This document shows, piece by piece, positions 11,397-21,391 of a stretch of 64,000 bases of DNA (its first letter is position 1; every line of letters begins with the position of its first letter). Position numbers and translations under genes: made by a program. The stretch covers positions 2,728,001 to 2,792,000 of the forward strand of contig NC_015388.1 in assembly GCF_000195295.1 (NCBI RefSeq), written 5' to 3'. The notes below the pieces were generated by a model. The model was not told where the DNA came from. It saw only the letters and a program-made list of their open reading frames with translations, and did no database searches. Source of the stretch: Desulfobacca acetoxidans DSM 11109. GTDB lineage: Bacteria > Desulfobacterota > Desulfobaccia > Desulfobaccales > Desulfobaccaceae.

Positions 11397-12770
11397 ATGC
11401 ATTTTTCGCTGAATGATGTAGCCGCAGTGGTGTTGGCGGCGGGTAAAAGCACCAGGATGAAATCGGAGTTGGCCAAGGTTTTGCACCCCATCATGGGAAA
11501 ACCGATGTTGGCCTATTCCTTAGAGACGCTCAGACAGTTGGGGTTGGGCGGAATCGTTGTAGTGGTCGGACATCAGGCGGAAGCGGTCAAGGCTCGTTTT
11601 TCTAACTATCCGGCTGATTTCGTTATCCAGGAACCGCAACTGGGCACGGGTCATGCGGTTCAGACTGCCATGCCGGCTTTGGATGGCCGCCAGGAGACCA
11701 TTCTGGTGCTGTGCGGCGACGTTCCTCTGATTCAGGCCGATACCCTACGGCAGTTATTCCAGCGCCACCGGGAAAGCGGTGCGGCGGTTACCATCCTAAC
11801 GGTTGACCTGCCCGAACCCGGCGGGTATGGCCGCATAGTCAAAGACGATCAGGGCAGGGTTCTCAAAATTGTCGAAGCTCGCGACGCCAACCCGACAGAA
11901 TTGTCAATTCGAGAAATCAACACCGGCATCTATTGTTTCCAATACCCTTTTCTGGCAGAGGCCCTGGAGGCGTTGCAGCCCAACAATGATCAACATGAAC
12001 TTTATCTTACCGATGTCATCGCCGAGGCAGCGGCCCGAAAATTGCAGATAGTCAGCCTGAAGACCACGGATGTCAGAAGCTTTCAGGGCATCAACACCCG
12101 GGCCGAACTGGCAGAGGTTACCGGTCGGGTACGCAGGCAGATCAACGAACGGCATATGCTGGCTGGCGTCACGCTTATCGACCCGGCGGCCACCTATATT
12201 GAGGCCGATGTGCAGATCGGTCCTGATACTGTTATTTTTCCCAATTGTTACCTCATGGGTCGGAGCACTATCGGTTCTGGCTGTCTGCTGGAACCCAACG
12301 TCAAGATTCAGGACTGCACCGTAGGCAATCGGGTCACGATCAAAATGGGAACGGTAATGGCGGAAAGTCTGATTGCCGATGCCGTGCAGTTAGGTCCGTA
12401 TGCCCATCTGCGACCCGGTTCGGACATCCGAGCCAGAGCCAAGGTAGGCAATTTCGTTGAAGTGAAAAAGTCACTGCTGCATCCGGGGGTGAAAGCCGGC
12501 CATTTAACCTATCTGGGTGATGCTGTCGTGGGCGCCAATGTCAACGTCGGCGCTGGCACGATAACCTGCAATTATGACGGCAAGAAAAAATATCAGACGG
12601 TCATCGGCGGCGGGGCCTTTATCGGCAGCAACACGGCTCTGGTGGCTCCGGTGACTGTCGGCGCCGGGGCCTATGTGGGAGCCGGTTCTACCATCACTGA
12701 GGATGTGCCGCCTGATACACTGGCCATTGCCCGGGGACGGCAGGTAATCAAGGAAATAAAACCAAAATAG
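11397..12770 (+). CDS. glmU: Bifunctional UDP-GlcNAc pyrophosphorylase / GlcN-1-P acetyltransferase
   Basis: Makes UDP-N-acetylglucosamine from glucosamine-1-phosphate for peptidoglycan and LPS. From the chosen ATG the protein is 457 aa, almost the E. coli length, and begins [30 protein letters not shown], with the nucleotidyltransferase signature near residues 10-25. The C-terminal half is a left-handed beta helix of hexapeptide repeats, including [10 protein letters not shown] and [10 protein letters not shown] with acetyltransferase residues. The reading frame opens further upstream (from 11346), but the extra residues do not fit the family. glmS follows after 8 bases, so the two steps are co-transcribed. 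Confidence 0.95.
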   Translation: MHFSLNDVAAVVLAAGKSTRMKSELAKVLHPIMGKPMLAYSLETLRQLGLGGIVVVVGHQAEAVKARFSNYPADFVIQEPQLGTGHAVQTAMPALDGRQETILVLCGDVPLIQADTLRQLFQRHRESGAAVTILTVDLPEPGGYGRIVKDDQGRVLKIVEARDANPTELSIREINTGIYCFQYPFLAEALEALQPNNDQHELYLTDVIAEAAARKLQIVSLKTTDVRSFQGINTRAELAEVTGRVRRQINERHMLAGVTLIDPAATYIEADVQIGPDTVIFPNCYLMGRSTIGSGCLLEPNVKIQDCTVGNRVTIKMGTVMAESLIADAVQLGPYAHLRPGSDIRARAKVGNFVEVKKSLLHPGVKAGHLTYLGDAVVGANVNVGAGTITCNYDGKKKYQTVIGGGAFIGSNTALVAPVTVGAGAYVGAGSTITEDVPPDTLAIARGRQVIKEIKPK

Positions 12771-12778
12771 GAGCATCT

Positions 12779-14608
12779 ATGTGCGGTATTGTGGGATATT
12801 TGGGCGATAAAGAAGCTATGCCGATATTGCTTGACGGTTTGAAGCGTCTGGAATATCGGGGATACGATTCCGCCGGAATGGCGGTGATGGGTGGCCACGG
12901 CCTGGAAATCCGCCGCAGCGTCGGCAAGCTGAAGGAATTGGAATCCCAGTTGGCAAAGGCCCCATTACGCGGCTCCGTTGGCATCGGCCACACCCGCTGG
13001 GCCACGCATGGCCGACCCACGGAAAATAACGCCCACCCCCACCAGGTTGGCCACATCGCAGTGGTCCACAATGGCATCATCGAGAATTATTTAGAATTGA
13101 AAAGAAAGCTCATTGAAGAAGGCCACACTTTCACTTCCGAGACTGATACCGAGATCATCTCCCACCTTATCTATAAATACAGCTCTCGGGGTGCCACCTT
13201 TGGGGAAGCCGTGCGCCTGGCTTTACAACAGGTGCGCGGTTCATATGCTATCGTCGTTATCAATGAGCGAGAACCTCGGACCCTTATCGGCACCCGCAAA
13301 GAAAGTCCGATGATCCTGGGGCTGGGCAACGGCGAAAACTTTCTGGCCTCGGACGTCCCCGCCATCCTCTCCCATACCCGCCGCATGGTCTTTTTAGAAG
13401 ACAACGATATCGTTGTTATGTCCGATGATGGCATACAGATCCAGGATTTGGAGGGTAATGCCATCGACCGCCCGGTTACCAATATTACCTGGAGCCCGGC
13501 CATGGCGGAAAAGGCCGGCTATAAGCACTTCATGCTTAAGGAAATCTTTGAGCAGCCGCGGGCTCTGATCGACACTTTCCGGCATCGGGTCGATCCTCAT
13601 GGGGGCGAAATTATCCTGGAGGAGTTTCACCTGAATCCAGATGAAGTCAAGCGTCTGAAAAAGATCACTATGGTAGCTTGCGGCACTTCGTTTCACGCTG
13701 CCCTGGTGGGAAAATTTATGCTCGAAAGCCTCTGCCGGCTGCCGGTGGAGGTAGACCTGGGATCAGAGTTCCGTTATCGTGACCCCTTTGTAGATTCGCA
13801 AACCCTATTGATCAGTATTTCCCAATCCGGGGAAACCGCAGACACCCTGGCCGGTTTGCGAGAGGCCAAAACCAAAGGAGCGCGTTCCCTGGCCATCTGC
13901 AATGCCGTGGGCTCTTCTATCGCCCGGGAATCCGAGAGTGTCTTTTACACCCACGCCGGGCCGGAAATCGGGGTGGCATCGACCAAGGCCTTTACCACCC
14001 AGTTGGTTTCGCTTTACCTTATTGGGCTGTATCTGGCCAAACAACTCGGATATCGCCAACCGGATCAGATTCAGCAAAATCTACAGGCCTTATTCAAGCT
14101 CCCGACTCTTTTACAGGATGTGTTGGATGAGAACCGCGCGATCAGGGAAATCGGTCAGAAGTATATGAAGGCCAACAACTTCCTCTATCTGGGACGGGGT
14201 ATTCATTATCCCATCGCCTTGGAGGGAGCACTAAAGCTGAAGGAGATTTCCTATATTCACGCCGAGGGCTATCCGGCCGGTGAAATGAAACATGGACCTA
14301 TCGCCCTGATCGATGAACATCTGCCGGTGGTGGTATTGGCCACCCGCAGCCCGGTCTTTGAAAAGATGATGTCGAATATTGAAGAAGTCATCGCCCGCCG
14401 CGGCCGGGTCATTGCCGTCAGCGAGAGCGATAATGATACCGTTCGGGAAAAGGTGGAAACGACCATACCCGTGCCGGAGACGTCTTTAGAGCTATCACCC
14501 ATTCTTCTCGTGCTGCCTCTGCAACTGCTGGCCTACCATATAGCAGACCTCAGAGGCACCGACGTGGATCAGCCCCGGAATCTGGCCAAGAGTGTGACGG
14601 TGGAGTAA
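12779..14608 (+). CDS. glmS: Glutamine-fructose-6-phosphate aminotransferase (isomerizing)
   Basis: Converts fructose-6-phosphate and glutamine to glucosamine-6-phosphate, the first committed step of hexosamine synthesis. It is 609 aa, the family length. The N-terminal nucleophile Cys2 (MCGIVGYLG) heads the glutaminase domain; two SIS sugar-isomerase domains follow ([17 protein letters not shown] and [26 protein letters not shown]), and the C-terminus is the conserved [15 protein letters not shown]. An aggagc site lies just before the ATG. I see no glmS ribozyme upstream; the gene follows glmU closely. Confidence 0.98.
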   Translation: MCGIVGYLGDKEAMPILLDGLKRLEYRGYDSAGMAVMGGHGLEIRRSVGKLKELESQLAKAPLRGSVGIGHTRWATHGRPTENNAHPHQVGHIAVVHNGIIENYLELKRKLIEEGHTFTSETDTEIISHLIYKYSSRGATFGEAVRLALQQVRGSYAIVVINEREPRTLIGTRKESPMILGLGNGENFLASDVPAILSHTRRMVFLEDNDIVVMSDDGIQIQDLEGNAIDRPVTNITWSPAMAEKAGYKHFMLKEIFEQPRALIDTFRHRVDPHGGEIILEEFHLNPDEVKRLKKITMVACGTSFHAALVGKFMLESLCRLPVEVDLGSEFRYRDPFVDSQTLLISISQSGETADTLAGLREAKTKGARSLAICNAVGSSIARESESVFYTHAGPEIGVASTKAFTTQLVSLYLIGLYLAKQLGYRQPDQIQQNLQALFKLPTLLQDVLDENRAIREIGQKYMKANNFLYLGRGIHYPIALEGALKLKEISYIHAEGYPAGEMKHGPIALIDEHLPVVVLATRSPVFEKMMSNIEEVIARRGRVIAVSESDNDTVREKVETTIPVPETSLELSPILLVLPLQLLAYHIADLRGTDVDQPRNLAKSVTVE

Positions 14609-14643
14609 CGACAGGCAAAAAGGGAAAAGGGAACGGTGACAAG

Positions 14644-14670
14644 AGGGGCCGAATAATCGGCCCCTTTTTT
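14644..14670. terminator. Terminator after glmS
   Basis: A 9-bp perfect stem AGGGGCCGA / TCGGCCCCT with loop ATAA is followed by a run of Ts. It ends the glmU-glmS transcript. It also overlaps the stop of the convergent amidohydrolase gene, so it may act in both directions. Confidence 0.9.
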
Positions 14671-15514
14671 AATGCTGGCCGTCTAATAATCTGGCCGCAT
14701 TTTCGCCGGTGATAAGTTTCTGATGTTCGGGGGAGAGACCACCATTCTGCATCTCCTTGAAGTAGCGGGAAGGCGGCAGGAGCGGATAGTCGCTCCCGAA
14801 GAGGATTTTCTCCGGTCCCATGATTTCGACGGCCAGGCGGTAGATTTCCGGCCGATACAGGTATGGAGAAGCCGCGGTATCAAAGTAGACGTTTTTTAAC
14901 GTGTCCGAGACTTCCTTTTTCAACAGGTGGTAGAAAAAGATTCCGCCGCCCCAATGGGCCAAGATCAGTTTCAGGTCCGGAAAGGCCTTGACTAATTTAT
15001 AGAGATCGCCCAACTGCATAGGGCTTTTGCCGGGGTAGGCGTGCCCGACGGGCTCGTTGGTATGAAGCAGGAGCGGAACGCCGTAGCCCTGACAGAGATC
15101 GACAATGGGCGAGAGGGCGGAGAGCATCTCATCTCCCAGCCCCTCCTGATAGAAGGCCAACTCCCCTACCCCCTGTAAACCCAAAGCAAGGCAACGTTCC
15201 ACTTCCCCGGCGGCGCCCGGCTCCAGGGCGTTGACGCAGGCAAAGCCGATCAGGCGCCGGGGATAGCGATGCTGCGCCTCTAAAATGAAGTCGTTATGCC
15301 AACGCATTATTTTCATGGTGCGCCAGGGAAACCCGAAGGTAACTGACTTTTCCACCCCATGGGCATCCATGGCTTGAACCAACTCATCAGCGTTAATCAG
15401 CCTGGCTTTCGGGGATTGGTACAGCCAGCGGAAGGCAGGATCATCCTTTAAAAAATCATCGCGGCGGCTGGCCACCTCCGGCGGAAAGATATGTGTATGC
15501 ACGTCAATCATCAC
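14669..15514 (-). CDS. Amidohydrolase-family protein (TIM-barrel metal hydrolase)
   Basis: A 281-aa protein of the amidohydrolase 2 family. It opens MMIDVHTHIFPPEV with the metal-binding HxH, has LLLHTNEP (about residue 155) and LILAHWGGGIFFYHLL (about 185) with further metal-site histidines, and ends with an SDYPLLPPSRYFKEM segment carrying the catalytic Asp. Members include decarboxylases and lactonases; the substrate cannot be read from sequence. It lies 8 bases after the Smr gene on the same strand, so the two probably share a transcript. Confidence 0.85.
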   Translation of the reverse strand: MMIDVHTHIFPPEVASRRDDFLKDDPAFRWLYQSPKARLINADELVQAMDAHGVEKSVTFGFPWRTMKIMRWHNDFILEAQHRYPRRLIGFACVNALEPGAAGEVERCLALGLQGVGELAFYQEGLGDEMLSALSPIVDLCQGYGVPLLLHTNEPVGHAYPGKSPMQLGDLYKLVKAFPDLKLILAHWGGGIFFYHLLKKEVSDTLKNVYFDTAASPYLYRPEIYRLAVEIMGPEKILFGSDYPLLPPSRYFKEMQNGGLSPEHQKLITGENAARLLDGQH

Positions 15515-15521
15515 TGTCTCA

Positions 15522-15872
15522 CTATTGTTTTAAGATTACCTTTGTTGCTCCCCAGCCGCCGGTCTGGTAGTCGGCATCGGCCAGATGAAGCACGAGCTGA
15601 TGTTTTGCCAGGATACTGCGCACCCTGGCCTTAAGAACCCCCGTCCCTTTGCCGTGAATGATCTTTACTTCCCTAAATCCTTTCCGGACACAAGCCGTTA
15701 GATAATCATCGAGAAGAGGCTCAACCTCTCTGGCTGAAAAGGTATGGAGATCGAGCTCTTCTTCGATGGGTATGACCACGGGTTCCGGAAAGAAATCCTC
15801 ATCATCCCGCAAGCAGACATTTTTCTCGGACTGAACAGATGTTTTTTGGTTCTTGGGCGGTCTTTTTGACAT
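15522..15872 (-). CDS. Smr-domain protein
   Basis: A 116-aa protein that is mostly a single Smr domain: the LDLHTFSAREVEPLLDDYL start, VKIIHGKGTGVLKARVRSIL in the middle, and GGWGATKVIL at the end. The LDxH and HGKGTG motifs are those of the MutS2-type nuclease-associated Smr fold. The first 40 residues are charged and probably disordered. Stand-alone Smr proteins are linked to nucleic-acid cleavage, including ribosome rescue in some bacteria; which role applies here is unknown. Confidence 0.9.
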   Translation of the reverse strand: MSKRPPKNQKTSVQSEKNVCLRDDEDFFPEPVVIPIEEELDLHTFSAREVEPLLDDYLTACVRKGFREVKIIHGKGTGVLKARVRSILAKHQLVLHLADADYQTGGWGATKVILKQ

Positions 15873-15957
15873 ATACTTAAGGCACTTGAAATAAAGTCAT
15901 TTTATCGGTTATAGGAATGTAGAGATCAAAACGTCAAAACTTTCATTGGGGCGCCCT

Positions 15958-16860
15958 ATGTTTCGGTGTATGGTTGTCATTTCCCTAAGTCTGATCACGC
16001 TGGCTCTGGCAGCCCCGGTATTGGCGGCGGGGCCTTTTCCCTATCGCCCGCCTGCCGCCGCAACGGGCATTGATCCTCAGGCCGTCACGGTAGTAGGGGA
16101 ATTCCAGACACACTTTCTCAAACTCCATGAAAATATGTATGAAATTGCTCGGCACTATGACCTGGGCTTTTGGGAGTTAGCCCGTTTCCACCGGCAGCTA
16201 GACCACTTCTATCTTCCCAAAGACCAGGATATGATCATCCCCACTCGTTGGGTACTACCCCCGGCGCCAGCCGGGGAAGGCATAGTAATCAATGTGGCTG
16301 AATTAAGGGACTACCTTTTTTTCCCTAAGACCGGGCAGGTAAGGACCTATCCCATCGGCATCGGGGTCTTCGATTACAAGACCCCCTTCGGGCGTTTTCG
16401 CATCTCGTCGAAAGCTGAAAATCCGGGATGGCGTATCCCTGCCGGTTTGCAGGCTAAATACGGCATGGCCTACATGCCCCCCGGAGAAGAAAACCCGGTG
16501 GGTACCCATTGGTTGGGGCTGACCCACTACGGCATGCACGGCACCCATGCCCCCTTTGGAGTGGGGCGCCTGGTCAGCCACGGCTGCATCCGCCACTATA
16601 ATGAAGATATCAAAGAACTCTTTGAATTGGTCCCGGTAGGGACACCGGTGCTCATCGTTTATGAACCGGTAAAAATCGGTTTTCTACACGGCCGGGTGTT
16701 TGTTGAAGTTCACCAAGACGTCTATCAAAAAATTCCCAACATGCTGAACCACGCCATGAACCTGATCGAATCACGCCAGATCGGCAACCGGATCAATTGG
16801 ACCCGTCTGCTGCAGGCCCTGGAGGAGAAAAACGGCGCCCCGGTGGACATCACCCGCTAG
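15958..16860 (+). CDS. L,D-transpeptidase (YkuD) with N-terminal signal and LysM-like region
   Basis: Exported peptidoglycan cross-linking or anchoring enzyme (300 aa from this ATG; an upstream TTG at 15946 is less likely). Residues 1-24 form a signal peptide ending at AAPVLAAG. A LysM-like segment follows (MYEIARHYDLGFWELARFHRQL), then the YkuD domain with HGTHAPFGVGRLVSHGCIRHYNED; the catalytic cysteine is C210. A close paralogue with the same architecture is at 17817-18857 on the other strand. Substrate and donor specificity are not readable. Confidence 0.92.
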   Translation: MFRCMVVISLSLITLALAAPVLAAGPFPYRPPAAATGIDPQAVTVVGEFQTHFLKLHENMYEIARHYDLGFWELARFHRQLDHFYLPKDQDMIIPTRWVLPPAPAGEGIVINVAELRDYLFFPKTGQVRTYPIGIGVFDYKTPFGRFRISSKAENPGWRIPAGLQAKYGMAYMPPGEENPVGTHWLGLTHYGMHGTHAPFGVGRLVSHGCIRHYNEDIKELFELVPVGTPVLIVYEPVKIGFLHGRVFVEVHQDVYQKIPNMLNHAMNLIESRQIGNRINWTRLLQALEEKNGAPVDITR

Positions 16861-16909
16861 CCGGTTCGGAATCGCCTGCTTTACCGTAACGCCGTTGATA
16901 TTCATATAA

Positions 16910-17180
16910 GTTCACATGTTCTCAAGAACACAACGAAGCATGAAAACAGAGGCGTAGAGGCGTAAAGGCGTAGTGGCGTAGTGGGCATTGCCCACCCTAC
17001 AAATACATTCTGTTTTTATATAAGTTTTCTTGTTCCAAGGAACACAACGAAGCATAAAAACAGAATCGTGGCGGCTGCTCACAATAATGTTTTTGCTGCT
17101 CACGGCTCACGGCTCACGGCTCACGGCTCACTGTTTTTATACAAGTGCTCATGTTCTGCCGAACACAACGAAGCAGAGGT
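16910..17180. repeat. Repeat-rich gap: AAAACAG arms around two tandem-repeat cores
   Basis: No gene is seen between the first YkuD gene and 17261. Three arms (around 16914-16949, 17010-17061 and 17130-17176) carry ATGTTCTCAAGAACACAACG or a close variant, next to AAAACAG or CTGTTTT. The core at 16950-16983 is four imperfect 8-bp units of the type AGGCGTAG; the core at 17099-17131 is four and a half 7-bp units GCTCACG. The arms match those at 9945-10275 and 42729-42870. Confidence 0.8.
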
Positions 17181-17260
17181 GGTTCGCTTTGCTCAGCATG
17201 ACACACAGGTTTCTAGCTTTACCCCCGCCAGCATAACTCCCGTGAGAATGAATGCGGTCA

Positions 17261-17782
17261 TCATCGGTAAAGGAAACTATAGACCTGCTGCAGATTTTTG
17301 AGGTGGTAAATCTGGGCTCTGAGATAGGCTTTATTGGCCAGATTAAACTCGCGCACCGCCTCCTGCTGCAATTTAATCGCCGCCTCTTTTTGTCCTTGGG
17401 CATCGAGGGTTTCGCTCTGCCGCTGCTTCTCCTGGGCTGATTTTTCCATTCTCTCACCCTGGGCAGAGCTGTCTGCCGCCATCTTTTGGTTGATATTATA
17501 CTGCTCATCCTGCTTCAGGGTGAGTTGTCGTTCCTTTAACTGTTCCGGCAGTTCCTTCACTAAGATGCCAAACAAAGAGTTAGCCTCTTTTACCAAAGCC
17601 TTAGCTTCGGCGGTATAGTTCCCGGCCAATTTTTTTTCGGCCTGTTCGACTAATGCCACGGCCTGTTTATAGATCTGGCTATGGTCTTGCGGCGGCTTTT
17701 GCGCCCCGGCAGGTAAAACAGTGAGCAGAAAAAAGATGATACATACCGCGCTCATTCGCCATCCTATCTGGGCTAACTGCAT
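17261..17782 (-). CDS. Exported coiled-coil protein, function unknown
   Basis: A 173-aa protein that I do not recognise. Residues 1-27 form a signal peptide (IIFFLLTVLPAGAQ). The rest is almost all helix, rich in Gln, Lys, Ala and Glu, with repeats of the type AEKKLAGNYTAEAKALVKEA and QEKQRQSETLDAQGQKEAAI, so a periplasmic coiled coil or TPR-like bundle is likely. AAAGGAG lies 8 bases before the ATG. It lies 34 bases downstream of the L,D-transpeptidase gene on the same strand, so it may assist that enzyme; that is inference. Confidence 0.7.
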   Translation of the reverse strand: MQLAQIGWRMSAVCIIFFLLTVLPAGAQKPPQDHSQIYKQAVALVEQAEKKLAGNYTAEAKALVKEANSLFGILVKELPEQLKERQLTLKQDEQYNINQKMAADSSAQGERMEKSAQEKQRQSETLDAQGQKEAAIKLQQEAVREFNLANKAYLRAQIYHLKNLQQVYSFLYR

Positions 17783-17816
17783 AGGTCATCTCCTTTAGAT
17801 TGAATGGGGTCTAGGA

Positions 17817-18857
17817 TCAGGAGCCTGGCTGTCCGACAGCCTTTTTCTTGGGATCAAGCGGAGGATTTGTCCCGCTAGTCGAATCATTGGTTTTCAAAAT
17901 AATTTCGCCGGAATATAACCGCTCGCTGGAAAGATGGTCAGGTACAGCCGGAACAGGGTTCTTGGTGATTTCCTCGGCAATGCCATCCCGGTCTTTAATA
18001 ACCTGATAAACACGACGCCAATCCACCAATGAGTTCACCTGCCTCTCTTTTATGAGGGCTTCTGCCATCGCTAAGGAATCAGGAATCTTTTTATAGACGT
18101 CGCGATGAACCTCGAGGAAAATCCGATTATCCGGGGTTACTGCCAGCTTTACCGGTTTGTAGATAATTTTTACCAGGGTACCGACCTCCACCTGACCGAA
18201 CAGTTCTTCGATCTCGTCCGGCAGCATCCGGATACAGCCATGGGAGGCGTAATAGCCGATGCTCCACGGCCTCGTAGTGGCGTGAATCCCCACTCCCGGG
18301 GCGGAGGTGGCCATCCAGTAGGCCCCCAAAGGGTTTGTGGGCCCTGGAGGCACCCTGGTCAGGACGGTTTTTCCCATTTCCTCCATCTCTTCTTGAATGG
18401 AGGCCGGAACGATCCAGGTAGGGTTTTTCACTTTATTGAGTATGATATACGTTCCTGTAGGAGTCTGCCAATCACTCTTTCCTACAGCCAAAGCATAGCG
18501 GCGCCGAAAAACCTCTTTATCAAAATGGTAGAGCGTCAACTCGGGCAGATTGATCAAGAGGCCATCAGTCAGGTCGTTCGGCAGGATAAAACGATTGTTA
18601 ATTTTGAGGGTAGCCCCGGGTTTGAGCCGATTAGGGTTTTTCAGTCTGTTCTGTTTGGCCAGCACCCGCCAGCGCATAGCCCGCCGTTGAGCGATGGCGG
18701 GTAGTTGGTCTCCTCTTTTGACCAAATACTCCTCTAATCCGCCACCGAGCTGATTATAGCTCTCTGAGCCGGGTAAATCGTCAGCCCAGCCCAGTGAAAC
18801 CCACAGCAGGGAACATGTCAAGAAAATGAGAGTGTTTTTCCACGCCCCAGACTGCAT
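17817..18857 (-). CDS. L,D-transpeptidase (YkuD) with N-terminal LysM-like domain
   Basis: Second exported YkuD enzyme (346 aa). A signal peptide ends near LLWVSLGWA; a LysM-like region follows (EYLVKRGDQLPAIAQRRAMRWRVLAKQN), then the catalytic domain with GIHATTRPWSIGYYASHGCIRMLPDE, catalytic C208. The C-terminal 40 residues are polar and probably disordered. GAGGAGG lies just before the ATG. It shares architecture and even the KIPDSLAMAEALIKERQV-type tail with the protein at 15958, so the two are likely old duplicates. It precedes the coiled-coil gene on the same strand. Confidence 0.92.
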   Translation of the reverse strand: MQSGAWKNTLIFLTCSLLWVSLGWADDLPGSESYNQLGGGLEEYLVKRGDQLPAIAQRRAMRWRVLAKQNRLKNPNRLKPGATLKINNRFILPNDLTDGLLINLPELTLYHFDKEVFRRRYALAVGKSDWQTPTGTYIILNKVKNPTWIVPASIQEEMEEMGKTVLTRVPPGPTNPLGAYWMATSAPGVGIHATTRPWSIGYYASHGCIRMLPDEIEELFGQVEVGTLVKIIYKPVKLAVTPDNRIFLEVHRDVYKKIPDSLAMAEALIKERQVNSLVDWRRVYQVIKDRDGIAEEITKNPVPAVPDHLSSERLYSGEIILKTNDSTSGTNPPLDPKKKAVGQPGS

Positions 18858-19067
18858 TGCTCCTCCTCAGGGTTTTGGATTGCAGACATTTGATTCATCA
18901 CGACCGATTTCCCATTTAAGCGGCTCATTACCTCGATGTTCGGCAGATCTTGTGCGCTATCGAGCAGATCTGCAGCCGGCCCCCGGTTCGATGAGCCCAG
19001 GCTCTCGCTAATCGATGATACCCGGGTGTAACGAACGGTTGTAATTTCCTTTATCCCCCGCCGACTA

Positions 19068-19829
19068 CTAATAATTCACTTCAACATAGTAGGGGAAATG
19101 ATCCGAGGGATACTGCTTGGCTTGATTATACGTGATAATTTCTGCGGCTTTCAAGCGAAAAGGCTCGGTTATCAGAATCCAATCGATCCTGCCGCCAAAG
19201 AATTCGCCGTCAAATTTATGTTGCGTGGAGACCCCTTCTTCGAAATGACCCAAGACCTCCCAACTATCCCGGAACGGGCTGTCCCCTCGGGCTAAAACGC
19301 GGTGCACGGACGATTGCGGATGGTCATTGAAATCTCCCGCCAAAATGGCTGGCTGGTTTAGTTGCAGGAAAAACTCCCGCAGCATAGTCGCCGCTTTCTG
19401 CCGCGCCAAAGCGGAAACGTGATCTAAATGGGTATCGGCAAAACAAAACCACAGATCACGGTCCACTTCTCGAAAGGATCCATAAGTGACCATGCGCGGG
19501 AAGGCGCTCTCCCAACTCTTACTGCGATGCACTTCGGGGGTCTCAGACAGCCAGAATTCATTCCCTGCTCCGGCAACAATGGTCTGGGATCGGAAAAAAA
19601 TCGTTGGATACTGGCAGGTTAGATCAATATTGCGGTGTTTAATGAAAGGTTCATATCCCGTCAGGTTCGCCGCCAGATAGTCCAACTGCGGAATAGTCAC
19701 CTCCTGGGCGGCCAACAGATCAGGCTGATAGGCCCAGATGGTTTCCAGCACCAGCTCTTTCCGAAACTTCCATTGGTTGGGACCATCAAGGGGATTTTGA
19801 AATCGCAGATTAAACGTCATGATGCGCAT
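19068..19829 (-). CDS. Endonuclease/exonuclease/phosphatase-family protein
   Basis: A metal-dependent phosphoesterase of the EEP superfamily (253 aa from MRIMTFNLRF; a GTG three codons earlier is possible). Marks: the N-terminal TFNLRF asparagine, AAQEV with the metal-binding Glu, FADTHLDHVS, ILAGDFNDHP and the final SDHFPYYVEVNY with the catalytic His. There is no signal peptide, so it is probably cytosolic. Substrates in this family range from nucleic acids to phospholipids and cannot be assigned. It is 27 bases downstream of the dGTPase gene on the same strand. Confidence 0.88.
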   Translation of the reverse strand: MRIMTFNLRFQNPLDGPNQWKFRKELVLETIWAYQPDLLAAQEVTIPQLDYLAANLTGYEPFIKHRNIDLTCQYPTIFFRSQTIVAGAGNEFWLSETPEVHRSKSWESAFPRMVTYGSFREVDRDLWFCFADTHLDHVSALARQKAATMLREFFLQLNQPAILAGDFNDHPQSSVHRVLARGDSPFRDSWEVLGHFEEGVSTQHKFDGEFFGGRIDWILITEPFRLKAAEIITYNQAKQYPSDHFPYYVEVNY

Positions 19830-19856
19830 ATCTTTCACCGTTGCCGATCAAAAAGT

Positions 19857-21023
19857 TTATGCAAACGGCACCACAATATTCCGGGGGAAAAAGAGCTCCT
19901 GACTCTGCCGCAAAAAATAGGCGTCCGTCATTGAGGCCAGAAAATCCCGGACCATCTGGGCCGGTTGATGATTATGGAAATACCTATCTTCCATGTTAAG
20001 GAGGAAATCCACCCAGATGGGCGAATCCTGCCGGTTCTGCTTAACATCCTGTAAAAAACGGCAGAAAAGCGCCCCGCAGAGTGATTCAATCTTGGCCGTC
20101 TGGGCTTTGATGCGGGAATCCTGATAGATATAGCGATAATTGAATTCTTTTAAACAACGCAAGGCCTCGCCGACCTCCCGACTGTAACAGACGTAATTCT
20201 TGTTCATACTATTGCTGATGAGATCGGTTACCAGAGTGTAGACGATAGTCCCATTGGTCTGACCCAGGCGATCCTGAACCAGAGAAGGCAGATCCTGGCG
20301 CCGGATGAGTTTGAGGAGGATGGCGTCCTCGAGATCGCGGCCGATATAGCTGATAGTATCGGCCAGGCGGACGACGCAGCCCTCGAGGGTCATGGGCTTC
20401 AGATTCTGCCCGGGGTCGCTCTGTTTCAGTTCAATTTCGCGGGTAAAGTCAGCAAAATTCTTTTCCCGATCCGGAGCCAGGCGCTCCAGGTGCATTTCAC
20501 CGTCGTGACAGAGGATGCCATCTAAAACCTGCAGGCTCAGGTTCAACCCCCGACCTTTTTTTTCAATCTCATCCAGAAAGCGAACACCTTGCACACTATG
20601 CAGAAATGGGCCGATTCCATGCTCCTGGCAGAGCCGCGAGAGTATGGCTTCACCGTCATGGCCAAAAGGAGGATGACCGATGTCATGCCCGAGGGCGATG
20701 GCCTCCAACAGATCCTCATTCAGGCGCAGGTAACGGCCGATAGTACGGGCAATCTTCGAGACCAACTGGACGTGCAGCACCCGGTGGCTGATGTGCTCAT
20801 GATCGATGAGATAGAAAACCTGGGTCTTGTCTATATAGCGCGTATAAGCCCGGGAGTGCAGAATGCGGTCAGTATCGATGGCATAATTCTGACGGTGCCC
20901 GAAATCGATCTTCTCCTCGTATCGGCGCCGGATGGCCTGCCGGCTCCTGGCCGCGTAGGGCGATAACTCCTCATCCTCACGCCGCTCCAACTGGTCACGC
21001 AGGGTTCTCAGATCAGATGCCAT
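19857..21023 (-). CDS. dgt: Deoxyguanosinetriphosphate triphosphohydrolase-like protein
   Basis: An HD-domain dNTPase (388 aa from this ATG) that hydrolyses dNTPs to the nucleoside and triphosphate. HISHRVLHVQLVSKIARTIGR supplies the first metal-binding His, ALGHDIGHPPFGHDGE is the HD motif with the following histidines, and LADTISYIGRDLEDA supplies the last Asp. The reading frame extends to 21101, but GGAG 10 bases before the MASDLRTL start and the family N-terminus favour the shorter form. It may tune dNTP pools or defend against phage; the sequence does not decide. Confidence 0.9.
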   Translation of the reverse strand: MASDLRTLRDQLERREDEELSPYAARSRQAIRRRYEEKIDFGHRQNYAIDTDRILHSRAYTRYIDKTQVFYLIDHEHISHRVLHVQLVSKIARTIGRYLRLNEDLLEAIALGHDIGHPPFGHDGEAILSRLCQEHGIGPFLHSVQGVRFLDEIEKKGRGLNLSLQVLDGILCHDGEMHLERLAPDREKNFADFTREIELKQSDPGQNLKPMTLEGCVVRLADTISYIGRDLEDAILLKLIRRQDLPSLVQDRLGQTNGTIVYTLVTDLISNSMNKNYVCYSREVGEALRCLKEFNYRYIYQDSRIKAQTAKIESLCGALFCRFLQDVKQNRQDSPIWVDFLLNMEDRYFHNHQPAQMVRDFLASMTDAYFLRQSQELFFPRNIVVPFA

Positions 21024-21391
21024 GTAATCCATACTCCATGAGATATGATAGCATGAGACCGGGGAGAAAGGATAACATTTTTGCAGGAGAGTGCGAGACA
21101 TTTTTGCCGGTTTGAGAAAGAAATCATCCCCCCCGCCAACGCCAAAGGCCGAAGACGCGTCGCCCTCACGGCTTTTTGGGGCAACAAAATGGAGAGATAA
21201 ATATTCCGATAGTAGAGCCTGAAGGAGCTATAAAGGTATTTGGCAGTCCTCTCTTGATAAAAAAATGACCGGCAAAAGATTGGCAAGGGTTATAATTACT
21301 TGTCAGAAGGTGCATATCAGGATTTAAGATTCGGTCAGACATATTGACCCGAATAGGATACCACTATGGTTCAGTTGAGTTGGGGTGGCTT
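21024..21391. other. Gap between divergent dgt and methyltransferase genes
   Basis: About 370 bases without a supported gene. The first part is the 5' leader of dgt; the rest is plain sequence that presumably holds two divergent promoters, none clear enough to mark. No repeat family of the window occurs here. Confidence 0.5.

Noticed and set aside
12748-13080. Minus-strand frame opposite the glmS 5' end, and the idea of a glmS ribozyme upstream
   Set aside because: The frame is a shadow. The gap before glmS is only 8 bases after glmU, too short for the ribozyme.
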